In this document: piece after piece, positions 1 to 11,539 of the stretch | Layout: the number at the start of each line of letters is the position of its first letter | Numbering within the stretch: the first letter of the stretch is position 1 | Source of the DNA: Sequoia sempervirens | Lineage: Eukaryota > Streptophyta > Pinopsida > Cupressales > Cupressaceae | Assembly: GCA_007258455.2 (NCBI GenBank) | Contig: VDFB02000003.1 | Span: 46,503,889 to 46,567,888, forward strand | DNA length: 64,000 bases | Direction of reading: 5' to 3' | Translations under genes and position numbers: made by a program | Notes under the pieces: generated by a model | Seen by the model: only the letters and a program-made list of their open reading frames with translations | Database searches by the model: none | Told to the model about the DNA's origin: nothing

Positions 1-2027
1 TTGCAAATTGTCCAACAAGGATGAAGGAAAAGTAAATGTCGAGCGCACAGATTAAAAACCTCTTCAATTATGAAAACCACCTCCTTTTCTGTGTTAGACA
101 AGAGGTGCATGCAACTGTTTTGAATATGGTAAGCAACCTGCATTGATGAATTTTGATGCTCAATCTTGTTCTCCCAAGTAGGTAATTCAAATGGTAACTC
201 CTCTTGATTGCTTGCCAAGTATGCCAAGTGTCTGATAGGACATCTCCTTGTCGGGACACTCAACTTGTAACCTTCAGCCCCATGTTTGTGCTCTATTTTC
301 TCAGCCCATTGTTCATGATTTTCAAGAACATTAAATGAAGTTAAGTTGTCCTTTTGCTGATCTTTGAAGACTTCATCTTTTCCTTGAAAAGATGTTGATT
401 GGAGGTAATATGTAGGTTGTTCATTGGCTACTACAGTCTGATCTTCTTGAAAGATTTGTCTATTATTGTTTATAGGAGGATCAACTGTTCTTTCTTTCAG
501 CTCTGCAATGTAAAAAGAATCTTGTTTCTTTGTGTCATCTATAATAGTCTCTGAAAAGAAACCATTAATGTTTTCAATGGTTGGATCTTCTTGACTGAGG
601 AGCTGATATCCCTGTTGGATTATTGAAAACAAGTCTTCAAATTTTTGTTCCTTATGTTCTTCATCCATGATAGAATACAACTCCTCCTCAACAAAGTGGG
701 GCAGCTCATCAAATAAGTTCATAGGTTGCAAGGCATTATCTTCTACAACTTTTTCAATAGCCTCCCAGACTTGAGTGGGCTGATCACATGCTTCTCTTTC
801 ATATGATACTAGCTCATCATCTATGTTAGAACAAAAAACCTCTATGATGCCTAAAAACATGTTCTCATCTAGCTCATAATTTTGCATTAAAACCAGATGA
901 GTTTTATCATTTAGTTGCTCCATATCAGGCATAAATGCTATCATGCATGTGGTATCCTCATTTTCACCAAAAAATTGAGGAAGCTCATCGAACAAGTCAG
1001 CAATATTCCCTGGTTGTTCCAAATCAACTGGTAAATCAGGTACCTGCATACTCTCTTCAACTTGCTCAATAAAACTAGGTAGCTGGTCAAACAAATAAAC
1101 CAATTGTTCTTCTTTATGTGGTTCCTTCTCCAATGAAACTTGGGCATCCTCTGTCTACAAGTGAAGATCTTTAACTGGTAATTCCTGTATTCTGCTTTCA
1201 GCCATCTTATAAACAACATCAATTTTTTTTTCAAATGAATCAAAATCTAAGGGGTTCAGCAGAAAGTTTGAACCTATATCCTCTTCGCATGTAATATGGT
1301 AATTTTGAGCTGGGGACACAATACAAGTAGCAACAACTTCTTGCTCTTTTTGTTCATTCTTTTGCTGCTCTAATCGGTAAACTTCCAAAGCTAAATGCAA
1401 TGGGTTTACGTTTTTGACCTTCTCCATGAGGAGTAAAGTGTCATTATCAATGGACTGCTCTATAACTACACTAGGTTGTACTAGATTAATTTCCTCTACT
1501 TGTGAAGGATGAATGGTTGTAAAATTTGGGATTTCATACCTTGGAAGTTCTTCCTCTTGAAACTGATCTAAAATGCAAGAAGTTGTTTGGATATCATGCT
1601 TTTGAGCAAGAAAAGACTTGATTTTCTCCTCCTGTACAGCTAACTCCCTTATGAGCTTTTCTTCAAACTGTCTCCTTTGCATCAGTAATTCTTGCTCATA
1701 GAGATAGGCTTGATAGGCCATCTCTTCTTGTTGTTGATCGTACTCTTGTTGCCTCCTGATCTCTTCTATCTGCTTTGTGAATTCTAACAATATGTCCATG
1801 TTATTCTTCATATAATCAACCTCTTGGACATACGAATGTTGATCTGAAGGTTGAGTAGGGATGGGTGGGAGGTAAGCATGTTGAGCATGCTGATAGGCTA
1901 TTGTTGCATGGTTGTTTGGGATAAAACCAACAGCATGATTGGCCTGATATGGCTGATAGGGTGATTGGTTGACAAGATTTTCATGAAATGGAAGTGGGTA
2001 TACATGCTAACCATGAAAACCCAACAT
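1..2027 (-). pseudogene. Unrecognised retroelement ORF in gag position, runs off left edge
   Basis: Reading the minus strand from an ATG at 2027, one frame stays open to position 1 except for two TAG codons, near 2009 and at 1155-1157. That is about 670 codons and the end lies outside the window. The N-terminal part is rich in Gln, His and Tyr. A Glu/Gln-rich probable coiled coil follows around 1640-1800 (EEIRRQQEYDQQQEEM). The remainder is acidic and repeats a motif of the form LFDELPxF at about 1094, 995 and 721. I see no zinc knuckle, protease or RT. The frame starts about 200 bp inside the primer-binding site at 2226-2243, so by position it belongs to that LTR element, either as a gag or as an extra ORF ahead of gag. 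Function unknown. The two stops and otherwise open frame suggest recent inactivation or readthrough. Confidence 0.5.
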
Positions 2028-2225
2028 CTTTACTCGTATAATTAGCTGGAAATCAGAAATAAAGCTTGTGTTTGAAACATACTAGCATTGAACTTGTTGA
2101 AACCAGTAAATATGCTCGGAGTTGCTAAGTATGGACTGTAACCTCTAAAAGGAAAAATATGCTACTGTATATACCAGGACAACAACTTAAAACTCTTGAA
2201 TTCTTATTTTGAAGTGATCTTCAGA

Positions 2226-2243
2226 GTCCCACCGGGCGTGCCA
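2226..2243 (-). other. Primer-binding site of minus-strand LTR element
   Basis: On the minus strand, five bases after the LTR end (ACAACA), the sequence TGGCACGCCCGGTGGGAC begins. Its complement ends in CCA and reads like the 3' arm of a tRNA, as expected for priming reverse transcription. I did not assign the tRNA species. It differs from the initiator-Met type site used by the elements at 23471, 54147 and 61969, so this is a different retroelement lineage. Confidence 0.6.
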
Positions 2244-2248
2244 AAAAC

Positions 2249-2805
2249 TGTTGTCAATTAGATTGCACCCGAATGCTTGAATAGTTAAATTCAACAATTT
2301 GTTGAAACATGGGAACTATCTTCAAGCTATGGGTGTTCCTATGGCGAAGATAGACCTCCAAATTCTAGGCTGGTTCCTATATGATGATCAATTAGGTACT
2401 TGAATGATTTGTTGAGAAAAGGGTAAGAAGGACTGAATTGAATGCATGAACTAAAACTAAAACTTTGGTGATGCACCTAATTGATACTTATGAGTAGATT
2501 GATTCACAATTGATTATTACGGAATCTATTTTCACAACTCAAATTGGGTAATCTAATTACATAAGTGTTTCATCAGAAGGCCTGATAATCCATTCTTAAT
2601 GAATGAAAATGATATTTTCACAACCTATAGGAGAGGATAAGTTAATAGCACAACTTATGATCTGTAACTAAAATTGCTTTTTTCGTGTACATGTATTCAT
2701 GAATGTGATAGGAATTTAAAGGCTTTCAAATCAAACACATTAAATTCGCATCTTAAACATTCAATAAATACAAAACTCCTGAATCTGAGAAGGCTAATAC
2801 TGAAT
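2249..2805 (-). mobile_element. LTR (5' LTR of minus-strand element), supported part
   Basis: The plus strand starts TGTTGTCAATTAG and aligns, inverted, with 22322-22871 over about 550 bp with scattered substitutions. The inner edge is fixed by the primer-binding site just to the left. The outer edge is not resolved: the second copy is interrupted by the N gap at a point matching about 2805, so the true LTR is longer than the part listed and could extend into 2806-3600. Confidence 0.6.
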
Positions 2806-5479
2806 AGCAATAATGAAAAGAAGGAAACTCTGAAAAAATGATAACCTGTAAAGTTGTAAAACTGTATTAAATCTAAAATGTTGAGTTACAAGATATTTTC
2901 TCTTTGCAGAATGCAAAGGCTGAAAAACAAGAACTAGAGGAAAAAGATAAACTTTTTCCAATATATACAAAAAGCCCCTTCAAGGCATGAAGATGAAACT
3001 GAAAGTCAATTTCAGTGTGAAAGTGATAACTCCAAGGAAAATCCCGAGAAAAAATAAATATCTCCAAAACGAAGGCCCAAACCCATGCAAAAATGAGTGC
3101 ACTCAGGTTCAAACTCGCAGTCACAATGTGTACAACTGAAAAGTAACTCGAATTGGCTCTAGAATGCATGAAAATAGCATTGAAAGTGAACTGAAGTTGA
3201 AAAATATCCCCGAAATATCTTCTCACGAGCAAAAGAAAAAAGCTTTGAAAAATGGGCCGGCAACTGCATGAAAAGAACTCCATTTCACTGTTCTGCATGA
3301 AAAATATTCCAAATTGGGCTTATGTTTATTGCATGTTTTTGGAAAAGGCGGTAGCTTTAATTAAATATTAAAAAACAATCATTTATGATTATTTTAATAA
3401 TTAATATGTTGAGTCTCTTATTCATGCATTTTCATATTAAATATTAAGGTAATGGAAATACTACCATTTAATATTTAATTACTAAAGTGACTTGGTCGAA
3501 ATCATGCAAAACTGAAGTGACAATTTATAAATATTTCAAAAATCAAACATAAGTTTGTTTATCCACCTTCAATGGCACGGGTAGGGAAAAATCATTAAGT
3601 CTATCGACTAAAAGTCAAGACCATAGGCACAAATAATAATCTGGAATGATTCTTTTAAAACAAGTCAAAAATGCCAATGGTTTGAATTAGGGCTTTTAGG
3701 AAAAAACCATTGAACCCTAAACTACTTTTCATTTTCCACTTTGCATTCTTGAAACACCTAATCAACAGTTGCGCCGCCATGCTTGGAAGGAGTTTTGAGT
3801 CTTCATCATTTTCTGTTGTTTCAATGATTTTGCTGAAGATTTCTACAGAGCAAACATGGTAAGTGTTTTGTTTCTCAGCTATAACTCGGATTTGACCTCC
3901 ATCTTTAAGCATTTTTCTGGTCTTATAGCCGCGACTGCAAACATAATATTTTGATGTACTTTCTTCTCTCTATTATTTTGTTGTTCTTCAACTATTCTAG
4001 GCCGCCATTGAGGAATTTGTGTATTTATATTTTACCTGGGTTTCCTCCTGTGAACCCTAGCCATGGTGTCTTCTATGTACTTGAAATTCATCACACTCTA
4101 TATCTTCTAGAGCAAACCGTTATATGAGTAAACTGTGATAATAATGAATATGTATTTTAATTAAAAACCCTCATGTGGGTGCTCTGGAAAATGCAAGAAC
4201 AACCTTCTGTTAACCCATAGCAGCATTGCACTTTGTGAATCACAATTATTCTGAAACAAAAATCATCTTTGACTGCACTTAGCACTAGAATTAATAACCC
4301 AACATGGATAACTTATTTTACAAGAGGACAAAACACTCCTAATTCTTGTGCATTAAATTTAGACTCAAATCTTCATGGTTGTAGCTCCATTTGTATTGTT
4401 AATGTCACTTTTCTGATTGTATTCCATTATTTTCTAAGTACTTTGGTGAATACTCATTATTCTTGTATGAGATATCCTCTTCATCATGCCAATAATGGTT
4501 GTTTGATTAGTTTCATGCCATATTGTTGTCTTGAAACCCCTTTGAGAATGATGAAAAAGAGGAATGACCTTCTCTTTTTGTTGTTTCCATGAAAGGTGAA
4601 TGCCTATAATTGTTTCTTGATGCTCACCTCATATGTTAGATACAAAATTTTAAGTGCATTCATTTAGACAGTGATATATAAAACTAGCCTTGATGTTCTT
4701 TCATTTTGCACTTGAGCCACTTTGATACTTCATGATTACCATTCATTCTATATGACTATGAAGGCTTCCATGATAACCCTATAAGGTTTTGTTGTTCCAA
4801 AATATTTGTATTTTTCTCCTTTTCTTTGGAATATATGGTTGTCATCATGTGATCTATTCCTTGAAGGATTGACTGCTCCTCAAAAGTAACTCATGCTTTG
4901 TATTTATGCATTTTCTCATTCATGGCCGCCTCCTTTAATGCTGCTATAGATTACTTCTGTTAAGTATATCAATCATAAAATCATTCATAAGCAATATGAA
5001 GTAGCCTGATTTGCATATTCTTATTTTAAATATGTATGAAACATGGTCCCTTTTTAGCCCTTCTGTAGGCAATCAAGAATAATGATAACTCATAAGGTTG
5101 ATATATTAATGATGTCTCTTGATGTTTTTATATAACCATGCTGTCCTGTTGTCATGTTGACTACCCTCTTGAGTCTCTGAATGAACTATGTATGTACTTT
5201 GGAGTTGTAAGAAACAATCTAATTGTTTGAGTGCTCCGTTTTCCCTTCAGTATAAAGGGGGCTCCATACTTTATTAAAATGTAAACATGAATGAAAGGAA
5301 GAGCTGAAACAAAGAATGACAAATGCAATTAATGCTCTCTTAACATGCTTCTTTGATTGTTCTATTGAATTATAAGCAATAAGATGCTTGCTCAATCTGT
5401 TTTCACCATGCTGAATTAGATTGCTTTATGAATTTTTATTATAGCAGTTCCATTTGATGACTGTAATTAAATACCTGAT
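2806..5479. other. No gene recognised
   Basis: A+T-rich sequence, part of which may be the outer portion of the LTR to the left. Short open frames such as 2873-3298 (minus) and 4269-4592 (plus) show no domain, no compositional sign of coding and no repeat partner in the window. Confidence 0.5.
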
Positions 5480-6030
5480 AACTCTCAAATAATGATATGA
5501 ATGAGAGGTATCCTTACGATATGTCAGGCTCAACCCTTTGTGGGAGCCCGTTTTTCTCCAGATATCTGATGAAAATAATCACGAACATAAAGAACCTATT
5601 CCTGCACATTAAAACAAACAAGTTAGTGAAAATAATCGAAGTTGAAAGCTTCCATTGAACTCTGTGTTCCTTAATTGTCAGCCTTTGTAACTCAATCGTC
5701 TGGTGAATGCCTGATTGAATGCATATTACATTCCTGTTGGTAGCATAGACATGAAGTAGAATGTAATTTATCATTGCTTAGAGTAAATCTCTAACATCAT
5801 TCTTTTTACAATCTTGCAGGTTCATGGAGCGTGGAATAGAGATTGTTGCAACTTGAAGACGCAACAACTGAAGACATCGAGCAAAAGCGGTTCATCATCA
5901 TGGGAAATGATGAATTGCTTCCCTCCTTTGTGTTTACATTATGTTCAGTAGTGTAGTATTCCATCCCATTTTTTATTCATTATTTGATTAATACAATCAA
6001 ATTTAGTTACTCCCACGGCTTGTGCGGGAT
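5480..6030 (+). repeat. Dispersed non-coding locus with two short hairpins (copy A)
   Basis: This stretch shares an architecture with 30480-31020. A first hairpin (GGCTC...GAGCC, near 5528-5549) is followed about 480 bp later by a second, TCCCACGGCTTGTGCGGGA, near 6012-6030. Between them lie a TTGCAG-like acceptor near 5819 and a T-rich stretch. The relative at 30480 keeps GGCTTGT as the second loop with a different but still paired stem. No coding frame is convincing. It could be a pair of diverged non-autonomous transposon ends or the exons of a non-coding transcript; the sequence does not decide. Confidence 0.4.
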
Positions 6031-7265
6031 TTCAGTTTTTTCAAAATGAATAAAAAGCATTATTATGCAAATGTCCAATTTTCTGTTTCAAATACTTGCA
6101 GAATAAAACTGTAATCAAAATGTAATATGATCTTTATGATGAAGAATGAATACTTAGCAGCAAAAATTTGGAAATTTTTGTACCTATCAATGATGAGTTC
6201 AATTCAGCTCTACTTGTTTGAGCTCGTAGTGAAAAATAGGTAACAAGTATATCTGATTTTTGATTGTCCGTTGACAACATCAAAATTCAATATCCTTTGG
6301 TCTAATTTTTTTCACAATCTGATTTGGAAGATTTGTTTGTCAGATTTTTTTTGCAGAGTACACAAATTTTGCAGGGATGAGATACTATTGCCAGGGCTCA
6401 TCAAATCATCGCCCGCCAACGCTGTGCGACTAAGCCCTAAACTGAAGTTCACACCGACCATTCACTGCTGGTCTCTCTCATTTCTCCATCGCCAACCAAG
6501 CCACTCACCGCCACCGGTTGTTTGTCACTAGCTCCCGCCAACTATTGTGAGTCTTTACCGACCACCTAGAGATATTAGCCCCCACTTGTGGCCTTGATTC
6601 TATCAACAACTGAGGGCCCCACTATAAGAAGTGGTGCCACCACTGCCCCAGTTGCTTTGCCTAAGAAGCTCAACTCCAATGCCGCTCTTGGTGGGGGCAT
6701 TTTTTTTTCCATCCTACACCTTGTGGTCACATCAACGACCAGGAGCCAGTCTGAGGGGGCTGATTTTTTTCCCCTGTTTAGCTTGTAAGCCCTCATAGGG
6801 AAGATATTTTCAAATCATCATATCTTCTCACCATGGTGTCAAAATTTGACAAATGAGATATCGTCAAAAAGAGGATTCAACCTACTTTCCAATGGTGACA
6901 TCCCTTTTGCAGAATTTTTCTACAAGGAAAAGTTCAAGTCAACTGAAATCAACCTTTCATTCTAGACTTAAAAGCTAATATATTCTCAACTGTTTATCAA
7001 AATTCAGTGATTCTAGTGGCATCAGGAAGGTATTGCAAAGCTTTTTTCATCAATCCTTTCCTTTTGATCAGCTTCAGCTCCAGGTACTCTTGCATTGGTT
7101 TTTTTTCAATTTGGTGCATTTGTTCAACTACTTGGATATCCTGAAGATTGGAAGAAGGATTTTTTTATGGGATACATCATTTCAGTTGCATATCATCTTT
7201 GGAAGTTTCTATTTGTTGTTGAAGGCCATTGTCTTTGTATTTTTGGAGAAATTTGATAATACATT

Positions 7266-8096
7266 ATGGGTCTTGTATATATTCCTTCTCTGACTATGTT
7301 GCACATAGGAAACTATAAACAATGGCGAGATGGGATCATTCACCATCTCCAATCACTTGAATTATTTCCACATCTGTATGATATAGTTCCCCATCCAAGT
7401 GAAGGTATTCAAAAATTTTCTTGGAGTTGCAACATATATATTGTCGTAGAGATCATTGCAATGCAAGTTGATTGTGATGTTTTGAGTACTATTGATCATT
7501 GTGATTGTCCTCATATCCTTTGGACTAAGATTTGGAAGCTATATGGAGATTCTGACACTCCACCCTTTCCCTATGATCATGTTCCAGAATGTCATTCTTC
7601 AGATCAGGTACCCCATGATGATATTGCTATTCAGGAGCTTACAGATTTGGAATGTCTTGAATCTTTAGATGAGGATGTCAAGGGTTCTACAGGTGCTTCT
7701 CCATCAGAGAATGTTGATATACCTTCATATTCAGTAATTCCTTGTCCAAAATCATTGATTGAGGCTTCCATCATTGATCAGGACACATTCATTTTTTTAG
7801 ACTTGACATCACAGGATGGCTTTGTTTTAGGTATTGCTGACTTGGCTACTTCTACAGGTTTGGAGGACATTCTTGAGGGGATATCTCTACTCTATTTAGA
7901 TCCTACTTTGGAGAGTTTTCTTGAGTCTCCACATTCCTTTGTCTCGACCTTGATTGGGGATCCTGAGACTATCTTGGAGGCACTTGTTTTCTCTTCAAAG
8001 ATTTCATATATGAGACTTCTTCCCTCTATGGAGTTGGAGTTTCTTCAACATCTACCATTGCATTTTCTTCTTCCTAGTGGGAGACATGTGGTTTGA
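7266..8096 (+). CDS. Gag-like ORF of the non-autonomous LTR element
   Basis: A 276-codon open frame. Residues ~12-95 resemble the start of a copia-type Gag: NYKQWRDGIIHHLQSLELF is like the 'NY..W...M...L....L' opening, and ILWTKIWKLYGD is like 'A..W..L...Y'. The rest (residues ~100-276) is acidic and rich in Leu, Ser and Asp, with no zinc knuckle or protease, and does not look like Gag. It lies in the middle of the element, 730 bp before the 3' LTR. The uninterrupted frame in an otherwise decayed element is notable. It could be a shortened Gag that still packages RNA, or chance survival. Confidence 0.4.
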   Translation: MGLVYIPSLTMLHIGNYKQWRDGIIHHLQSLELFPHLYDIVPHPSEGIQKFSWSCNIYIVVEIIAMQVDCDVLSTIDHCDCPHILWTKIWKLYGDSDTPPFPYDHVPECHSSDQVPHDDIAIQELTDLECLESLDEDVKGSTGASPSENVDIPSYSVIPCPKSLIEASIIDQDTFIFLDLTSQDGFVLGIADLATSTGLEDILEGISLLYLDPTLESFLESPHSFVSTLIGDPETILEALVFSSKISYMRLLPSMELEFLQHLPLHFLLPSGRHVV

Positions 8097-8828
8097 ACAC
8101 CTTTGTTGCTTCAAAATTATTTCAGTGGTTTTGAGGACACTTCATTCAGGGGGCAATCTAGTCTCCATCTATTCCTTCAATGGAAGGATCATTATATTGT
8201 AGTCTTTGTATCATGTTCAACATTAGTTTCTACGTTGTCTTGGTTTGTCACTTTCTTCATTGATTGGGCATGTACCTGAGTTGATTGTGGAATCTTCATC
8301 TTCATCAGGAAAGGAGACATATGAGCAGTTTTTAGAGACATCATCATCCAAATTCATCCTACCTTCCTTCAATTCCTATCCGGAATGGGAAGCATCCCTG
8401 CACTTGAACTTGGTTTTGTTTCTTTTGAAAGGGAGACAAGTTGCTTTTCACCATTGGATCATGTTTTTTCTATAGGCACTTACCATTTTTGTAGGTGATC
8501 ACTTGTTTCCTAGGGGGGCTATATAGTCTTTCTATTTCCCTCCTATTGGGGGGCTATTGAATGTATTGTATTCATGTGATGGATGGTGTACTTGGGGGTA
8601 TTATGGAGTCCTCCATCCTTCCTCACTTATTTACATTTCATCTCCTTTTTGGAGAGGGATTTTCTTCCCACTGGGTTTTCCTGTTTTCTCCATTTGTGGG
8701 AGACTAGTTGCATTTCATCTGTCATTTGTAAATGGGTACTTAAAATGGTCATCATATTGTTGAGACCCATCATTCATTGCATAATCATTGCATGATAATT
8801 TCCTCCCTAAGTTGCACTTATGGGGGGG

Positions 8829-9288
8829 TGTTGGTGTAATTGATTATTTAATTACACTAGCATAAGTTTAACTTAGGTCTTTTATTTATTTAATTAAGTC
8901 CAAGGTTGCATCATTAGAAAGTCATTAATAATGTGATCATTACCCTTTCCATGTATTTAGGAGATAAGATTCCTTCTAGAAGGATTAGTTGTCTTTTCTA
9001 GAACTTATCTCAATCACTTTATCATTCCATAGGTAGGTAGTTAGGGTTTACATGTTGTCACATGTGGTGTGATCAAGACACATGGAAACATCATATTTCA
9101 TCTTGTATATCACTCATGCCTATATATTTAAGGCATTTGTACATTTGTAATCATAGTCTAGATCAATTAAATAATCTCTATTTGCATGCCCTTAGTTGCA
9201 ACACTTTCTGTGTGGGTGAATTTCTTCTTGGCAAAGGTCCTCTTGAAGGCTGCAGCTTCAGGGACATTGTGCATCCATTATTTAAACA
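8829..9288 (+). mobile_element. 3' LTR, 460 bp
   Basis: Starts TGTTGGTGTAATTG directly after the polypurine tract and ends AAACA. It aligns over most of its length with the inverted copy at 23481-23877, which confirms the right boundary (that copy ends at the same point, followed by a Met-type primer-binding site). Its first 30 bases also resemble the LTR start at 53865 and 56002 (TGTTAGTGTAATTAAT), so the two families are related. Confidence 0.7.
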
Positions 9289-11539
9289 TAGTGTTGGTCC
9301 ATCCTTTCCTCATAGTCTCTTCTTGCTTTCGCCTATGCTATTCCCTCATCCAAAAAACCCTAAATTTCTTTGAACTTTTGTGGATCAAGTCTAAAAGAGA
9401 TTACAAAACTATATAAGATGTTTTGTTCAGGAGGGTTATAAGGGTCCCTTGGTGGAAAATTTGTATTGTTGTGAATTTTTTTTCAAGACAAAAGACCATT
9501 ATATTCCTTGAAGTGTTGCTCTAATGGATTCCCTTGATCATTGTGCATACAATTTTGTAGTTCAGTGATTTCAGGTGGATTTATTGTGGCTCCCTCTTTA
9601 TTAGTAGTTGTTCTTGAAATAGGATGGGATTTTGAACCATTCTTTTCTATCCACTTTCTATCTTTTTTCATTAAATTATTTTGATTTATTATTAATGTAG
9701 AGATCTTCTACCATCCATATTAGGTGAAATTGTGGTGCTTTTATGTCTAAAACTTGATCTTTTTGATTTGATGTTCAAGTGGTCACTCATACACAATTTC
9801 TCAGATATTTTTAACAAGAGTTGCCACCTCCCTTATGGAGGAATAATTTTTATCTTCTATTTATGTCCTTCCAGCAAAGTCACTTTATCTATTGATGTAG
9901 GCTTGGATAGGAAAGAAAGATCTCTACAGTGCCAAACTTTGATTGAATAAGATTTGAAGATTTTAATGACTCTTTGATGGACAGTTTGCAACCAAATCTC
10001 TAGGTTTATCCCCACCAAAGTCACCAATATGTTGGTTCCCAAATTTGTAGATTGCTAAACTCTAAAAGTATGCCAAGCTTTATGTTCAAGTTTAACAACG
10101 ATTTTTCCAATGAGGGAAATCAACCAAGGTGGTTGGAACTCCCTGCTCTTTACGCTCTACTAGGCCTAGGTGGGTTTACCTTGATCACCAATGCATATAC
10201 ACTCTCCAAGATTAAATGGTGATATTTGAGTAGATTAAAACCTTTTGAAGAATTTATGTGATCAATAATTTTTTTAATTAAATCATCCTCATAACCTTGT
10301 CAATTAAATCATCCTCACGTGATCACAACTCTTCAATTAAATAATTTTATCTCAACCTATTTCAATATGAAATGAGGATTCAAAATAGATGATTTAAATG
10401 CAAAACTAACTAGTACTCCTACTCCTACTCCTACAGAAAATTAAAATGTATAAATAATAATTTTATGAACTATTTTTGGATGGAAATGATCAATGCCTTT
10501 TCTTGTTCACCAATGGAGTCAAGATGTGAATGATATGTGTCCTCTTCATTTTGGCTATAACTCTAGTTGTTTTGCGCTTAGGATGTTTATGCATTGCATA
10601 AATGTGAAATGAAGTGATTATGAGACTCTTCTTATTGATCCAAATGATCCTTCCAGATTATTGTGATTTACTTAAAAGAATTTAATTACTCCTTGAAGAA
10701 ACCAGTTAAATGAACCACACAAAAAAATAAATGTGTTTTGATAAATTGAAGATATCCTTGTTACACCGATTTAAATAATAAGGAAATATCAAACTGTAGA
10801 CAACCACACAATCATACACAATTATATCAACAAACAATTGAAACCAAAATTTTGGCCACCAAATTATAGCTTCTTTTCCATTGATTTACTTCAAAAGATT
10901 TTACAATGTATACCAAAAGTTTTCCTTATTCTCCTAACTATATTTATTTTACTTACTAGGTCTTGGTTTCCCTTTTATAAGTGACTAAGGGAAGAGACAA
11001 GCTATAGATCATTACATTTAAAAATAAATTTCATTTATATGATCATTGCATAAAAAAAAAGGTATTAACTATCATTGTTTATTTGTAAATACATAAATAT
11101 AATTAAGGAGAGAAAGCATAAAATAAAAACTTACAAATATGGAAGCTTGCAACACTTGTAGTATACCGAAAGTCCGTTATTCATTGTAAGGTACCCGTGA
11201 TCATCCGATCTGGCAAGGTCATCTCTCCATGATTATGCCCCCAAGGCTTGATACTTCACTGATACAAGGCCTATTCTTTTGGGGGAGCTAGATATGTTTG
11301 ATCCCATTAGAATATTGTATAATCATTAGGCCACTTGTATCCTTGAATCTATGTTATATTAGCCAAATGATTTTTCCATTTTTTTCTACTAATCCTCTAG
11401 CCTCTATAATGAATTTTGATTACCCTAAATCTAATACAAACATCCCATCTAAAATTAAGTTGAAATTGTGCACATTCATCTCTTGATTCTTTTATAAATG
11501 AGCAATACAATTTGGGACTATTTGATTGAATTCCTTCTT
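9289..11539. other. No gene recognised
   Basis: A+T-rich sequence with a small (CTACTC)n-like run at about 10412-10436. Open frames at 9483-9671, 9732-9950 and 9857-10042 have no recognisable domain and no partner in the window. Confidence 0.5.

Larger units (their letters stand above)
6240..9288 (+). mobile_element. Non-autonomous LTR retrotransposon with 3' LTR
   Basis: The right end is an LTR (8829-9288) preceded by a polypurine tract (TATGGGGGGG). The internal region resembles that of the 53865-56280 element: both have a G+C-richer block full of CCACCGG-like words (6390-6780 here), then a phrase around a TATCGTC..AA..G motif, then a 3' stretch with ACTGGGTTTTCCT, an ATGGGTAC phrase, GGGACCCA and CCCTAAGTTGCACTTATGG. 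No RT, integrase or RNase H is visible, so it would have to be mobilised in trans. A 5' LTR was not found; the left limit is approximate. Confidence 0.5.

Noticed and set aside
2221..2250. Partial tRNA gene
   Set aside because: The tRNA-3'-end-like string is a primer-binding site next to an LTR; no tRNA body is present.
6271..6796. Overlapping Pro/Ala-rich frames on both strands
   Set aside because: They fall in the G+C-richer leader of the non-autonomous LTR element; no conservation of frame with the related leader at 54640-54960.
9062..9416. Open frames of 103 and 76 codons
   Set aside because: They lie in the LTR 8829-9288 and its flank; the inverted LTR copy has a matching frame (23372-23707) only because the DNA is repeated.
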